NCBI GenBank assembly: GCA_965115885.1
Contig: OZ220479.1
Location: forward strand, 1,922,001 to 1,986,000
DNA: 64,000 bases
Direction: 5' to 3'
Origin: BD2-11 sp965115885
Lineage (GTDB): Bacteria; Gemmatimonadota; Gemmatimonadetes; Longimicrobiales; Gaopeijiaceae
Positions 24,653 through 34,265 of this stretch are shown here, piece by piece; position 1 is the stretch's first letter, and each line of letters opens with the position of its first letter. The translations under genes were made by a program, and so were the position numbers. Under the pieces are notes generated by a model, which worked only from the letters and a program-made list of their open reading frames with translations, made no database searches and was not told the origin of the DNA.

Positions 24653-25884
24653 CCGCTTTCCGAGATGCGCGCCTTCGGCGCCTCGGACACCGCGCCCACC
24701 GTGAGCACGGCCGCGCTCCGGCCGCCCAGCGCGCCGGGCTCCAGGGTCGCATCGGTCAGCGCCTCCGCCAACGCTTGGCCGCGGGCCACGAACGCGTCGC
24801 GCGCCGCTTCGTTCTCCCACACCGACCACCACACCAGTCCGCGGCTTCCGTCGCCGTTCTCCAGCAGGGCGAACCGGTCGCCTTCCCAGCCGTCCACGGG
24901 CCGCGCGTCGCCCGCGACCTCCTCGAACAGAATCCCGATCTCCGCCAGCCCGAGCGAGTTCGTGTACGTCGCCCGGGCGCCGCCGACGAGTTCGACGTCG
25001 ACCGGGGCGTCCGGTTCCGGTCCGAACGCCCGTTCCGGATCCAGCGCCTGTTCCGTGGAGCGAGGAAGCAGATCCCCGAAGGGGGGCGGCCTCTCGCTTC
25101 TCCGCTGCCACAGGGCGCGCACGTATTCGGTGCCCTCCACGTAGGGGAAGACAAGCTGGTCGCGCACGATTCTGGGCGCGGACGCCAGCACCGGCGCCGA
25201 ACCGGCGCTCGCCGCCAGCGACGGGCCCACCAAGTCGCGGAAGTTCGACAACTCCGTCAAGTCGACTTCCCCTCCCTGCCGTTTCTCGAGCACGTGCTCG
25301 AACATCACGAAGGTGGCTTGACCTTCGATCGCCGCATGGGCGGCCGCCCGGCGGTCGTTGTCGCGCGTGCGGTCGACCAACTCGCCGAGATCGACGACCT
25401 GGTCCTGTGCCGCATGCACCAACTCGTGGACCAGCACGCTCTCGACCGCCCCCTCGTCCTGTCCCGATTTGACGTAGAGCGCCGCCGAGTCGGGATCGTA
25501 GAAGCCGACGGCCTGCTCGGTGTAGAGCGCCAGCAAGAGCGCGCTCAGGTCGAGCGTATCGGGAACCAGTCCCAAGAGCGCGTAGCTGTCCCGAATCCGC
25601 TCCGCCTCGCTCTCCGGGAGATCCTCGCGAAGCTTGAAGGCGAGGTGCCGGACCAACTCCTCCTCGCTTCGCCATTCGACGCGCACCGGTTCGGCGAAGG
25701 GGAGTCCCGAGCGTTCGCGAACGTCCCGAAGCAGTCCGTCGGCCAGTTCCTGCAGGTCGACGTCCGACGACAGCGCCAAACCGCCGATGGACGGTTCCCG
25801 GTCGCACCCGGCGCTGGGGGAGAGGACGACCAGCAGGAGCGTCCACCGTCGGATGGGCGGCCAGGAAAGGTTTCGCGTCGTCAT
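24649..25884 (-). CDS. lipoprotein with HExxH metalloprotease motif
   Basis: The 411-residue product starts with a signal peptide and lipobox-like LSPSAGC (C27), so it should be anchored in the envelope. The zinc-binding motif is VLVHELVHAAQDQ (H153, E154, H157), followed 30 residues later by the likely third ligand in AAIEGQATFVM (E187). This spacing resembles the gluzincin arrangement. Upstream, GFYDPDSAALYVKSG precedes the motif, as in several uncharacterised zinc proteases of DUF6782-like type. The C-terminal half contains WSVWENEAARDAFVARGQAL. The target is unknown. It overlaps the cupin gene upstream (ATGA) and aroB downstream (GTGA). Confidence 0.82.
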   Translation of the reverse strand: MTTRNLSWPPIRRWTLLLVVLSPSAGCDREPSIGGLALSSDVDLQELADGLLRDVRERSGLPFAEPVRVEWRSEEELVRHLAFKLREDLPESEAERIRDSYALLGLVPDTLDLSALLLALYTEQAVGFYDPDSAALYVKSGQDEGAVESVLVHELVHAAQDQVVDLGELVDRTRDNDRRAAAHAAIEGQATFVMFEHVLEKRQGGEVDLTELSNFRDLVGPSLAASAGSAPVLASAPRIVRDQLVFPYVEGTEYVRALWQRRSERPPPFGDLLPRSTEQALDPERAFGPEPDAPVDVELVGGARATYTNSLGLAEIGILFEEVAGDARPVDGWEGDRFALLENGDGSRGLVWWSVWENEAARDAFVARGQALAEALTDATLEPGALGGRSAAVLTVGAVSEAPKARISESG

Positions 25885-26255
25885 GCCCGCCGTTCGGAAC
25901 TCCCCGCGCGCCCGTAGCGATCCTCCAACCGCACCACGTCGTCCAGCTCGGGCGTCGACGCTTCCAGGACGTCCACGTCCGACACCGCCTCCATGCGGTG
26001 CACGGTTCCGGGAACGATGCGCACCGAATCCCCCTCCTCCATCACCCGCTCCTCCAGTTCGTCCGCGGAGGGTCCAAGCCACAGGCGCATGGATCCGGCC
26101 AAAACGTACAGGGTCTCGTCCTTCTCCCTGTGATATTGCAACGAAAGCGCCTCGCCCGCGTTCACGTGCAGGATCTTGCCCACGTAGCGCTCGGTGCGCG
26201 CCCAAACGAGCTCGTGGCCCCAAGGCTTTTCGATCCGGATGGAAGGTGCCTTCAT
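25881..26255 (-). CDS. small cupin protein, mannose-6-phosphate isomerase type II-like
   Basis: This 124-residue single-domain cupin begins IEKPWGHELVWARTERYVGK, the typical start of the C-terminal isomerase domain of type II mannose-6-phosphate isomerase / GDP-mannose pyrophosphorylase. The metal-binding cupin motifs follow: SLQYHREKDETLYVLAG (two histidine/glutamate ligands) and VRIVPGTVHRMEAVSD (the last histidine). It could isomerise fructose-6-phosphate and mannose-6-phosphate or bind a related sugar. It is the first gene of a chain with overlapping starts and stops (26255 to 21894) and is separated from the upstream lipoprotein gene by a terminator. Confidence 0.88.
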   Translation of the reverse strand: MKAPSIRIEKPWGHELVWARTERYVGKILHVNAGEALSLQYHREKDETLYVLAGSMRLWLGPSADELEERVMEEGDSVRIVPGTVHRMEAVSDVDVLEASTPELDDVVRLEDRYGRAGSSERRA

Positions 26256-26336
26256 CTCCGCAACTCCGTCGGCCGCCGCATCGAAGGAAATCGGTCGCCC
26301 GGGGGACGCGCGCCTGCGCCGGAAAATGGCAAAGAA

Positions 26337-26368
26337 CGTGCCCACCGCCCATGCAAGCGGCGGGCACG
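26337..26368 (-). terminator. rho-independent terminator after the envelope locus
   Basis: On the minus strand the stem arms are gtgcccgccgc and gcggtgggcac with one mismatch and an eight-base loop, followed by the T-rich ttctttgccatttt. It lies 40 bases after the lipoprotein stop at 26408 and separates the envelope genes from the cupin-aroB chain. Confidence 0.65.
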
Positions 26369-26407
26369 GACCGCTTCGGCATGCGGATGCGGACGAAGGC
26401 GTCGGCG

Positions 26408-28189
26408 TCAGCCTCCGAAGAACTCCTTGAATTTGTTTCTGTAGTCGTCGCTCTGTTGCACCCACATGCGGGTGAACGACGAGAGGCCGTCCGGCTCCAG
26501 GACCAGCAGGTAGTGGGTGAACGACGCGAAATCTCCGACCTGCGCCGCCTCCAGCCGATCCGTCGCGTTTCCGCGGGCGTCCAGCGCGATCGCGTTGCCC
26601 TGAGCCGAGGAGCCCACGCCCGTGGGCGATACGGCGGCAAGGTAGCTCCGGTAGTGCAACCCCGGAGGCGGCGTCGGAAGCCGGTTCAGGTCGACGAGCA
26701 GCGAGTTTCGGTAGAAGGACGCCGAACCCGAGCCGCCCGGGGAAAAGGCCTCGATCCCGCCGTCCGGACCCAGGCGGCCGAAGGTCATGGCGCCCTGCTG
26801 CATGAGGTTGTCGGAGCTCAGATACTCTTGGTAGAGGAAGGGCCCTCCGGTCGGCGAACCCGCCTCTCCGGACTCGGCGCTCACCGCGACGTGCGTGAAC
26901 GCGCTGAGGTCCTGATCCATCGACAACTCCAGCCTCGCGTGGTACACGTCTTCCGCCGACGCCGGGGAGAACGTGGAACCCGTCGTCGTCATCTCCATGT
27001 CCTCCGCCGGATGCATCGATGCGGCGGCGGCCGCGTAGGAACCGGAACCCGCGTCGTGGAGCCAAAGCTGATAGGAACCGCCGGAGAGGGGCGAGAATCC
27101 CGACAGCGTCACGTCGATTCGGCCCGGCGCGGCGAACGAGTTGGCCCCCCCGGACAGCTGCGGGGCGTTGGGCACGGTCCCGGTCGGGAAGGGCGCCATG
27201 GCGTTGTTGACGACGTTGCCGTCGGCGTCGACGTCGGGACCGAGCTGCATGCGCACCGCAGGGCTCCCGGAAGAAACCCCTTCGGCGGGCTCGCCCTCGT
27301 GGAGGAGCAGGTAGTTGAACTGTCCCGGGCCGACCGTGGCGCCCGGTTCGTTCGAGCCGAAGGGCGCGTTGGAAGCGGTGAAGTCCGCGGCGGTCGCCGC
27401 TTCGGCGCCCGCCGCCGGCACCGGCCACATCTCCGCCGGATCCGCGTCCACGATGCAGTCGACGGCGGCGTTTCCCTCGGCGTCCGTCTCGACGAATCCG
27501 AGCGTCACGGGGTTCATGGCGGCCGTCACGCGGACGACTGCGGAATAGTTGCAGTTGACGTTCGAATAGAGCGTCTCCTCGCCGGGAAGGAAGGACAGCG
27601 CGTCGGGTCGGTCGACCGGCGCTCCCGTCAGGACTTGGTTCTGGTCCAGTTCTCCGTTCACCTCGAGGGCCATGCGGGCGAGCACGATCGTGTAGACCGT
27701 GGAGGGCTCGAGGCCCTGGAGCTCGCCCCAGAGGTCCCATCTGCCCACCGGATGGCTGTTGCTGGTGATGGGATTCAACTCGAACAGGCCGAAGTGACCG
27801 CCCACCGCCGCCGAACTCTCCGTCAATTCGGGAAGACGGGGATCCTGCGAGGAGTTGCGCACGGATGCGCCGACGTCCACCGCGGAAGCCGTTCCCGAAC
27901 CGGTCTCGACGGATCGGAACAAGTCCGCCGGTCCCGTTGCCCGATCGAACCCGTCGGGAACCGACAGGTCGAACCCGGACACGACCGCCTTCGAGAGCGC
28001 GACCGAGCCGGAGGGGAACACGGCGTCCCCGGGCGCGATCAACATCTTGAGCACCGGCCGGACTTCCTCGTCGACGCCGGGGACGTCGGTGATGTCGGTG
28101 ACGTTGTCGGTTTCGCAAGCGGTCGCGGAAAGCGCGCCCAGGAGCGCGGTGCCCGCCACGGACCGAAAGCGCGTGCGTACTGGAATCAT
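26408..28189 (-). CDS. large lipoprotein of unknown function
   Basis: The 593-residue protein has a signal peptide with the lipobox LGALSATAC and an acidic start of the mature part (ETDNVTDITDVPGVDEEV). The rest is rich in small and polar residues with strand-like segments and many aspartate/asparagine turns, as in surface beta-sandwich proteins. Internal parts such as FGLFELNPITSNSHPVGRWD and SFTHYLLVLEPDGLSSFTRM look like repeated domains that evaluate a value and its description. No enzyme motif is seen. It is the last gene of the locus with the TonB-dependent receptor and PorV-like protein, 18 bases after the barrel gene, and is likely displayed on the outer membrane. Confidence 0.78.
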   Translation of the reverse strand: MIPVRTRFRSVAGTALLGALSATACETDNVTDITDVPGVDEEVRPVLKMLIAPGDAVFPSGSVALSKAVVSGFDLSVPDGFDRATGPADLFRSVETGSGTASAVDVGASVRNSSQDPRLPELTESSAAVGGHFGLFELNPITSNSHPVGRWDLWGELQGLEPSTVYTIVLARMALEVNGELDQNQVLTGAPVDRPDALSFLPGEETLYSNVNCNYSAVVRVTAAMNPVTLGFVETDAEGNAAVDCIVDADPAEMWPVPAAGAEAATAADFTASNAPFGSNEPGATVGPGQFNYLLLHEGEPAEGVSSGSPAVRMQLGPDVDADGNVVNNAMAPFPTGTVPNAPQLSGGANSFAAPGRIDVTLSGFSPLSGGSYQLWLHDAGSGSYAAAAASMHPAEDMEMTTTGSTFSPASAEDVYHARLELSMDQDLSAFTHVAVSAESGEAGSPTGGPFLYQEYLSSDNLMQQGAMTFGRLGPDGGIEAFSPGGSGSASFYRNSLLVDLNRLPTPPPGLHYRSYLAAVSPTGVGSSAQGNAIALDARGNATDRLEAAQVGDFASFTHYLLVLEPDGLSSFTRMWVQQSDDYRNKFKEFFGG

Positions 28190-28207
28190 CGGATCGCCTC
28201 CTGACCG

Positions 28208-28915
28208 CTAGCGGTTGAGTCCGGGCACGTACGTGAACCCGATCGACAGGCGGATGTTGTGGATCGTGTCCTGCTTTTCGGGGAGGTCGGCGCGTTCCGC
28301 GTCCGGGAACCGGCAGGCCCCGTCGCCCGTGCAGTTGCGCAACCGCTCCTCCACCGGGTTCAGGACCTCGCGGTCGAAGTTCCGGTAGACGACGTCCCGG
28401 ACGTCCACCTGGATCCCGGAAGACTCGGTGACCGCGTAGCGCACCCCGGCGCCGCCCAACATCATCTGATGGGTCACGCGCCGGAAGTCGTCGTTGGCCT
28501 GAGTGTCCAGGTACAGCGTCGCTCCGCCCGCGCCGAGCACGACGTACGGATCCAGGGAGCCCCCGGGCATGAGGCTGACGTGCGCGTTCAGCCCGTAGTG
28601 GAACGCGCTCAGCGTCTGGCCGACCTGGTAGATGCGGGTGCTGTCGGCGCCCAGGTCGACGGCGGCCACGAAGAAGCTGCCGTCGGTGTCGGCGCGGTGG
28701 AACTGGACCGCAGGCCCGAGCGCGACGCGCGGCGTGACTTGGTACAACGCCTCCAGGGCGAGCATGGGGCTGGTCGTGAGCGAACTCGACGCGGCGTACA
28801 TCTGGGTTCCCGCCGACACCTCGACGCTCCAGGCGCCCTGCTCGGACTGGGCGTGCGCGCCCGAAGGAAACGCCATCGCCAGCCCGGCCAGGGTCAACCG
28901 GTTCAGTGCTCTCAT
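28208..28915 (-). CDS. outer-membrane beta-barrel protein, 235 aa
   Basis: The start at ATG 28915 has GAGGG upstream and a clear signal peptide (LTLAGLAMAFPSGAHAQ). The mature part alternates strands and turns: WSVEVSAGTQMYAASSS, VALGPAVQFHRADTD, SLDPYVVLGAGGATLYLD, GAGVRYAVTESSGIQVDVRD. This fits the OmpA-like transmembrane barrel fold (OMP_b-brl) with eight strands. A loop near the end contains two cysteines (RNCTGDGACRF) that may form a disulfide. It lies between the PorV-like gene and the lipoprotein gene and is probably part of the same surface system. Confidence 0.85.
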   Translation of the reverse strand: MRALNRLTLAGLAMAFPSGAHAQSEQGAWSVEVSAGTQMYAASSSLTTSPMLALEALYQVTPRVALGPAVQFHRADTDGSFFVAAVDLGADSTRIYQVGQTLSAFHYGLNAHVSLMPGGSLDPYVVLGAGGATLYLDTQANDDFRRVTHQMMLGGAGVRYAVTESSGIQVDVRDVVYRNFDREVLNPVEERLRNCTGDGACRFPDAERADLPEKQDTIHNIRLSIGFTYVPGLNR

Positions 28916-28983
28916 CAGTCCATTCCCTCTCGTTGTCTCGCGGGACCGCACGGCCACGTCTCCCTCTCCGACGAGGAACCGCA

Positions 28984-30099
28984 TCAGAACTGTAGCTGGA
29001 AGCTGAAGATCTGTACGTTCTCCAGCTGCTCCATCGAAGTGTAGGCGTAGTCGACGGTCAACGTGCCCAGCTCTCCGACCGGCAACCGAACCCCCCCGCC
29101 CGCCGCGGCCGCGTGCATGAAGCCGTGGTCGATCTGGTCTTCGTTCGCGAAGCGCTTGCCGGCGCGCACGAAGGCCAGTCCCCGGAAGCCGTATTCGAGC
29201 CCGAGAGACGCCTCCTGCGGGGCGTCGACGGGGTCGTTGATGTCGGCCATCAGGCGCAGGGACTGGTCCGCGTTCGGCGAAAGGATCGCGTCCGCGCCCC
29301 CGATCAGGTCCGCCATCACGCTGAAGCGGAACGACGTGGGAAGCTCCAAGGCGTCGGTCGCCGCGGACACTTCCATGATTCGGATGAACCCGGCGATCTG
29401 GCTCTCGGCGTTCGACGTGTTCACCCGGTTGTCGAGAAGCCGTCCCTCGAACCGGCCCGAAGTCCCGAGGTTGGTCAACGACGCCCCGAGGGTGACGCCG
29501 TAGAGACCGGTGCGAAACACGGCGCTCATGTCGACGCCGACGTAGCTCGCGGTGGCGTTGGTGATTCCCTCCTCGATCGCCTTGGCCGCCAAGCCCACCG
29601 TCAGCCGGTCGGTGATGGGCTGCGCGAAATGCAGGCCGATGGCGGTTCCCGTCCAGCTGAAGGACGCGGCGGTCGGGTCCTGCTCGCCTCCGTAGCCGGC
29701 GTTCGGCCACAACTCGTTCTGCCATGGCATTTCCCCGGAGTCGAGGGTGTTGACGCTTACCCCGATGCGGGAAAACCCGAACGGCATCACGACGCCCACG
29801 AACGTGTGCTGGATGCCGAGGTCGGCGAAGAGCCGCGCCGTCGTCATCCCCGCGGAGAAGCCGTCGATGCGCGACATGGCCGCGCTGTTCCAGTAGAGCG
29901 AGGTGACGTCGTCCACCGCGGCTCCGTAGGCGCCGCCCAACGCCTGCCCCCGCGCGCCGACGCCCAGCGAAAGAAAGGTCGCGCCCCGGGTGCCGATCCG
30001 GGTGACGATCTGCTCCGGCGTCGGAGTCAGCGTTTCCTGAGCCTCCAGCGTCTTCGCCGTCGCCGCGAGCGCAAGCGTTAGCAGCAGTGCACGGTTCAT
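28984..30099 (-). CDS. PorV/PorQ-family outer-membrane protein
   Basis: The 371-residue barrel protein has a signal peptide (LLLTLALAATAKTLEAQ) and the PorV-type start RGATFLSLGVGARGQALGGA, then YGAAVDDVTSLYWNSAAMS. This pattern (bacterial FadL-like barrel, PorV subgroup) is diagnostic of the family. In type IX secretion PorV collects cargo with a C-terminal sorting signal from the translocon and passes it to the attachment complex. A start at ATG 30099 is supported by AAGGAG nine bases upstream. The gene directly upstream encodes a protein with such a C-terminal tail, 24 bases away, so the pair is functionally coherent. It ends in an aromatic residue (FSFQLQF). Confidence 0.9.
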   Translation of the reverse strand: MNRALLLTLALAATAKTLEAQETLTPTPEQIVTRIGTRGATFLSLGVGARGQALGGAYGAAVDDVTSLYWNSAAMSRIDGFSAGMTTARLFADLGIQHTFVGVVMPFGFSRIGVSVNTLDSGEMPWQNELWPNAGYGGEQDPTAASFSWTGTAIGLHFAQPITDRLTVGLAAKAIEEGITNATASYVGVDMSAVFRTGLYGVTLGASLTNLGTSGRFEGRLLDNRVNTSNAESQIAGFIRIMEVSAATDALELPTSFRFSVMADLIGGADAILSPNADQSLRLMADINDPVDAPQEASLGLEYGFRGLAFVRAGKRFANEDQIDHGFMHAAAAGGGVRLPVGELGTLTVDYAYTSMEQLENVQIFSFQLQF

Positions 30100-30122
30100 C
30101 GGTTCTGTCTCCTTGGCCTGGC

Positions 30123-33100
30123 TCAGCGAATGACGACGAACTTGCCCATCTTCTTCTGGCCGCCGGATTCGAGGACGAAGATGTACAGCCCCGCTCCCAG
30201 GTTCGTGCGCTCGCGGGTCTGCATGTCCCAGTCGAGGTCGCCCCCGCAGTCTTCGGCGCCGCAATAGGCGTCGATTCCCCGGAGGTCTTCCGGTCCGTAG
30301 ACGATCTCCTGGATGAATCGTCCCGCCACGTCGAAGATGCGGATGGTCCCCTCTTGGGGGAGGTTGGTGAACTTCAGAATCCGCGCGTCCGTCGCGCGCT
30401 CGAAGGCGGTCCCGTATAGGTACGGGTTGGGGACGACGTGGACGTCGTCCAGGGAAACCGCTCCGCTCGCGGCCGCCTCGGCAGCCGTGATCGCCTTCTG
30501 CACGTCCACCACCACCTCGTCCCCCGATCGAAGAGGCACCAGCCAGTGCACCGTCAGAGCGACCGGCTCGGTCACAGGGATGTAGCCGGAGGTGATCTCC
30601 CCGCCGATGGTCGGGTCGCAGGAGGGACGCGGGGCGTCGCAGCCGAGAACCACGTCGAAGGTCGCCACCGTGGCCGTCTCCGTCACCGGCCGCCCGTTCT
30701 CGTCGAGGACGGCGTTGCCCTCCTCGTCGGTCGTCTCCCGGGTCACCGTCTCCACGAAATAAAGCTGGTCGCCCGGCATCCAAACGCCCGCGGGAACCTC
30801 CACTCGGACGGTGTCCACGCCTTGGCCGACGAGGACGGATTCCTGATGGCCGACCACCGCGACCTGAACGTCGCGCCCGTAAGTGTCGTTGCGCACGGAG
30901 AAGGGCAACGAGTACGACTCGAGGGATTCGATGTCGGAATCCACAGCCTGGACGGCCGCGAGGACATCCTCTCCCGAGCTCGAGGTCGAGGCCGTCGGCC
31001 TTCCCGACAAAGACGAGGCCGCCGTGGCCTCGATCGCCGCATCCGACAACTGGAAAGGAGCGCCCGCGCCCCAGGAGTCGGCATTCCAGAGGATCTCGTA
31101 TTCGCCGTACTCGCCTCCTCCCACGTATCCGGAGGAAGCGCTGATCCACCACACGGTGGGCTGCACGCGAGCAGCGACGGTGTCGGCGGGTCGGGTCGTG
31201 AAGACCCTGCTTTCCAGCGTGCCTCCCCTGCCGGCGTCGACCGACACCGTGAAGAAGGGAAAGTCCTCGCGACTCAAGAAGTTCCCGGGAGTGGCCCCGT
31301 CGCCGGTCAGGGTCGCCGAGGCGAGCAGGGGCGTGGCTCCCGCCGCGACCACCATGCCGAAGCCTCCTTCGAACTCCGTGGTGCGCTGCATCGAGCCCTG
31401 CAACCCTTCGTCGGGAGGCAGCTTCTCCAGTCCCGACAGGGTCACCGTGCCGCTGCGGTCGAAGTCCACGCTCGCGGTCACCACTTCCTCGGCCTCGCCT
31501 TCCGCGCCGGCGACGGTGCGAATCGTCTGAGCGGACACGCTCGTCTGGGTGGAGATCGGCTCGCCGGCGTCGTCCAGATTGTCCACTTGGGTCACCACCA
31601 GCTTGTCGCCGAACACCACCCGGTACTGCCCCGAAACGGGGGACGTTCCGACCACCGTGAAATCGACCGCCACGGTGGAGTTCCCGCTTCGGGAGACCTC
31701 GTTCAGTTGGGCACGGTCGGCACCCGCCGCCAAATTGAGGGGGGCGTACACCACCGCCACGTTGGGGTTGGTGCCCGACGCGGACGCGGAAGCGATCAAG
31801 CTGGGCGCGAACACGACTTCCTCGGCCTGCAGCGAGTCGGGGTGGTTGCCGCGCACCACGCTGAACGCGGCTCCGCGCGTTTCCGTGACGATGGAGTAGG
31901 TGTAGGTCACGCCGGGAATCAGCGCTTCGTCCGTGAAGACGTTGAGGAGCGTGCCGTCGCTCCCGGCATCGAAGCTGGCGTAGGGCTGCCACCCGAAGTT
32001 GCCCCACTTGGAAGTCGCGTCGACGACCGGATCTCCGTCGCAGTCCGTGTCCCGAGTCCAAGTCGAGCCCCCGTCGCAGGACTTGAAGATGTGGATGGCC
32101 GCCACGTTGTTGGTGGCGCGCGCCGCGATCGAGTCCGCCAGCCAGAAGTTGCGCGCGATGTCGGCGCTCACGTCCAGATTGGCCAAGTAGGGATCGACCC
32201 ATTCCTCCGGGGTGTCGTCGAAAAAGAGCGTGATCTCGTTCCCCGGGACCTCGCCGGTCGACGCGGCCTGGCCCGCGACGACGTCCACCGCCGAAATCAC
32301 CGGCGGCGGGGCCGTCTCCGGTCCCAGGTACAGCTGCTGATAGAAGGCGATGGCATTGTCCAGGGCGGACTCCATCAAGGTGGAGTCCGCGGCGCCCACC
32401 AGCGCCACCACGAAGGGAACGGTGTCGCCCGGGGCCATGTGCACCGGGCCCACGGCCACGTCGGAAATGTTGCCGTAGCTGTTGGTGTAGCCCGAGGGAA
32501 GCGTGTCCGCCCACAGGGTCACGCATCCTCGGCTGCCGCAGGCGTCGGCGTAGATAGTGTCCGGTTGCCCGTCGTGGTTCCAGTCCCAAGTCGCCGCGCC
32601 GGCGCCGCCCTCGCCCGGCACGTACTTGTTGTACGCGCCCGTGCGCTCCGGCCACGCCTCCGGCCGGAAGATGCGGTGATACGTCCTGTCGTCCAGGTCG
32701 CCGGGCGTTTCTCCGTCCAGCGTGTACTCGCCGATCGACGCGAAATGGCCGAAGTGGGCGCGCTGGCTTCGGCTCCAGGTGCGCGGGATGCAGCCTCCGA
32801 ACCCGCACTGGCGCTGGTGCTGGAACATGATGGTGTCGCCCGCGCGCGGGTGCGACGGATCGTAGAAGTCGCTGGACGGATCGCTGAACAGCTTGTAGCG
32901 AGCGTCCCCGATGGGGGTTTTCAGGAACACGATGCCCGCACCCGCGGCGCCGGAGGTCCAGTCGTCGCTACCGCTCCGGTTGCAACCCGAACCCGGCGGA
33001 TCGATGGCGTCCGCGCACCGGCTCCCGGTCTCCTTCCAGAGCATCGCGCTGCGCACGGGATCGAAGTAGTGGGCGTCTCCCTGGCCCTGCAGCAGAGGAT

Positions 33101-34157
33101 CGACGTTGATGCCGATGTAGACCGAGTCGTAGGTCATTCCCACGCCGTACACCTTCTCCGACTCGTTCACGACGACGGACTGGAAGTACGCCACGTTGCC
33201 CACCGTGGGCAGGCCGAAGTAGAAGACGTCGTAGAACTGCGTCAGCCCGAGCGGCCAGCCCGCGTAGCTCGGCGACCCCGCTCCTCCGGGGACGACCGTG
33301 CCGTAGCGCTCGAGCCCGCTGCGGTGCCAGTCGCTCAACTCGCCGTAGGTCTGCCAGTCTCCGAGGAATTTGTCGGTGCTCCGCATCTCCTCGGGGACGC
33401 GCCAGAACGCGAACGGATCGTAGTCGTTGGGAGCCGTCCGGTCGTACATGGGTCCGAACTTCGGCGCGGAGGCCTGGAGTTCCAGGTACGACTCGGCGGG
33501 AATCGGGTGGCTGCCCTTCCACCCGGCCGCGGGATGCGTCGCCTCGCAGTCGGAGGTGGGCGTGAGTTGAAAGCCCGCCTCCATGTTGCCGTCCCGAAAG
33601 GCGGAGTGATTCGTGCAGGTGGCGTCCTCTGTGGTTTTGGCCGCCAGATCGAGCAGGTCGACCGGGCTCCGGTCGGAGGCCCACAGCTTGTCGCCTCCCC
33701 CTTGCACCGCCCCTCCGATGATGAGGGTGGTCATGTTGACGGTGAAGCCGCCGCCGCTCAGGCCGCTGGTCGCGGGATCGATCGCTTCGGGCAGGTCGCT
33801 CGCGGGCGCGCCCCACTTCATCCCCATGTCGAAGATGGCGGCATTGTAGACGCCGTTCTCTTGGCGCACGTACCACCCGGTGTTGCACCCGAAGTTGTTG
33901 CGGCTGGCGAACCCGACGATGTTCTGCACGCACCAGGTGTTGGACCCGTTCGAACGAATCCCGGCCGCTCCTTCGTCCCCGAAGGCGCGCAGCTGAAAGA
34001 GGTTCGCCCGCGCCGGAACCACGAGATCGGGCCCCGCGCCACCCGCGTCGACGACCGTCACCTCTTGCTGGGCCCGCGCCTGGCCGGGCGTGCCCAGCAA
34101 CGTCGGCACCAAGCCCGCGACGAGGAAGCCGCCTCTACGCGTGAGAAGTGTCTTCAT
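30123..34157 (-). CDS. large secreted protein with type IX-like C-terminal sorting domain
   Basis: The 1344-residue protein has a signal peptide (GGFLVAGLVPTLLGTPGQARAQ) after MKTLLTR. The body is aspartate/glycine-rich with aromatic clusters, many strand-like stretches and several cysteines, but no enzyme domain is recognised. The final 95 residues form a tail of the T9SS type A / FlgD-like kind: VVPNPYLYGTAFE, ILKFTNLPQEGTIRIFDVAG, and LGAGLYIFVLESGGQKKMGK followed by FVVIR. Such tails direct passage through the type IX pore and surface anchoring. The stop is 24 bases before the PorV-like gene. The TonB-dependent receptor gene lies 109 bases upstream. Confidence 0.88.
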   Translation of the reverse strand: MKTLLTRRGGFLVAGLVPTLLGTPGQARAQQEVTVVDAGGAGPDLVVPARANLFQLRAFGDEGAAGIRSNGSNTWCVQNIVGFASRNNFGCNTGWYVRQENGVYNAAIFDMGMKWGAPASDLPEAIDPATSGLSGGGFTVNMTTLIIGGAVQGGGDKLWASDRSPVDLLDLAAKTTEDATCTNHSAFRDGNMEAGFQLTPTSDCEATHPAAGWKGSHPIPAESYLELQASAPKFGPMYDRTAPNDYDPFAFWRVPEEMRSTDKFLGDWQTYGELSDWHRSGLERYGTVVPGGAGSPSYAGWPLGLTQFYDVFYFGLPTVGNVAYFQSVVVNESEKVYGVGMTYDSVYIGINVDPLLQGQGDAHYFDPVRSAMLWKETGSRCADAIDPPGSGCNRSGSDDWTSGAAGAGIVFLKTPIGDARYKLFSDPSSDFYDPSHPRAGDTIMFQHQRQCGFGGCIPRTWSRSQRAHFGHFASIGEYTLDGETPGDLDDRTYHRIFRPEAWPERTGAYNKYVPGEGGAGAATWDWNHDGQPDTIYADACGSRGCVTLWADTLPSGYTNSYGNISDVAVGPVHMAPGDTVPFVVALVGAADSTLMESALDNAIAFYQQLYLGPETAPPPVISAVDVVAGQAASTGEVPGNEITLFFDDTPEEWVDPYLANLDVSADIARNFWLADSIAARATNNVAAIHIFKSCDGGSTWTRDTDCDGDPVVDATSKWGNFGWQPYASFDAGSDGTLLNVFTDEALIPGVTYTYSIVTETRGAAFSVVRGNHPDSLQAEEVVFAPSLIASASASGTNPNVAVVYAPLNLAAGADRAQLNEVSRSGNSTVAVDFTVVGTSPVSGQYRVVFGDKLVVTQVDNLDDAGEPISTQTSVSAQTIRTVAGAEGEAEEVVTASVDFDRSGTVTLSGLEKLPPDEGLQGSMQRTTEFEGGFGMVVAAGATPLLASATLTGDGATPGNFLSREDFPFFTVSVDAGRGGTLESRVFTTRPADTVAARVQPTVWWISASSGYVGGGEYGEYEILWNADSWGAGAPFQLSDAAIEATAASSLSGRPTASTSSSGEDVLAAVQAVDSDIESLESYSLPFSVRNDTYGRDVQVAVVGHQESVLVGQGVDTVRVEVPAGVWMPGDQLYFVETVTRETTDEEGNAVLDENGRPVTETATVATFDVVLGCDAPRPSCDPTIGGEITSGYIPVTEPVALTVHWLVPLRSGDEVVVDVQKAITAAEAAASGAVSLDDVHVVPNPYLYGTAFERATDARILKFTNLPQEGTIRIFDVAGRFIQEIVYGPEDLRGIDAYCGAEDCGGDLDWDMQTRERTNLGAGLYIFVLESGGQKKMGKFVVIR

Positions 34158-34265
34158 GAGAACTCCGATTGGACAAGTTTCGACTGACGTCCCTTTGCAC
34201 ACACGCCGCCCGCGCCTTCCCGCGTCGGCTCCGAGCAACCGCTGCCAACCCACAGCTCCCGCAAC

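Noticed and set aside
30438..34187. Long plus-strand open frame (1249 codons) opposite the sorting-tail protein
   Set aside because: Antisense shadow. The minus-strand protein has a signal peptide, ribosome-binding site and recognisable C-terminal domain; the plus frame has none of these.
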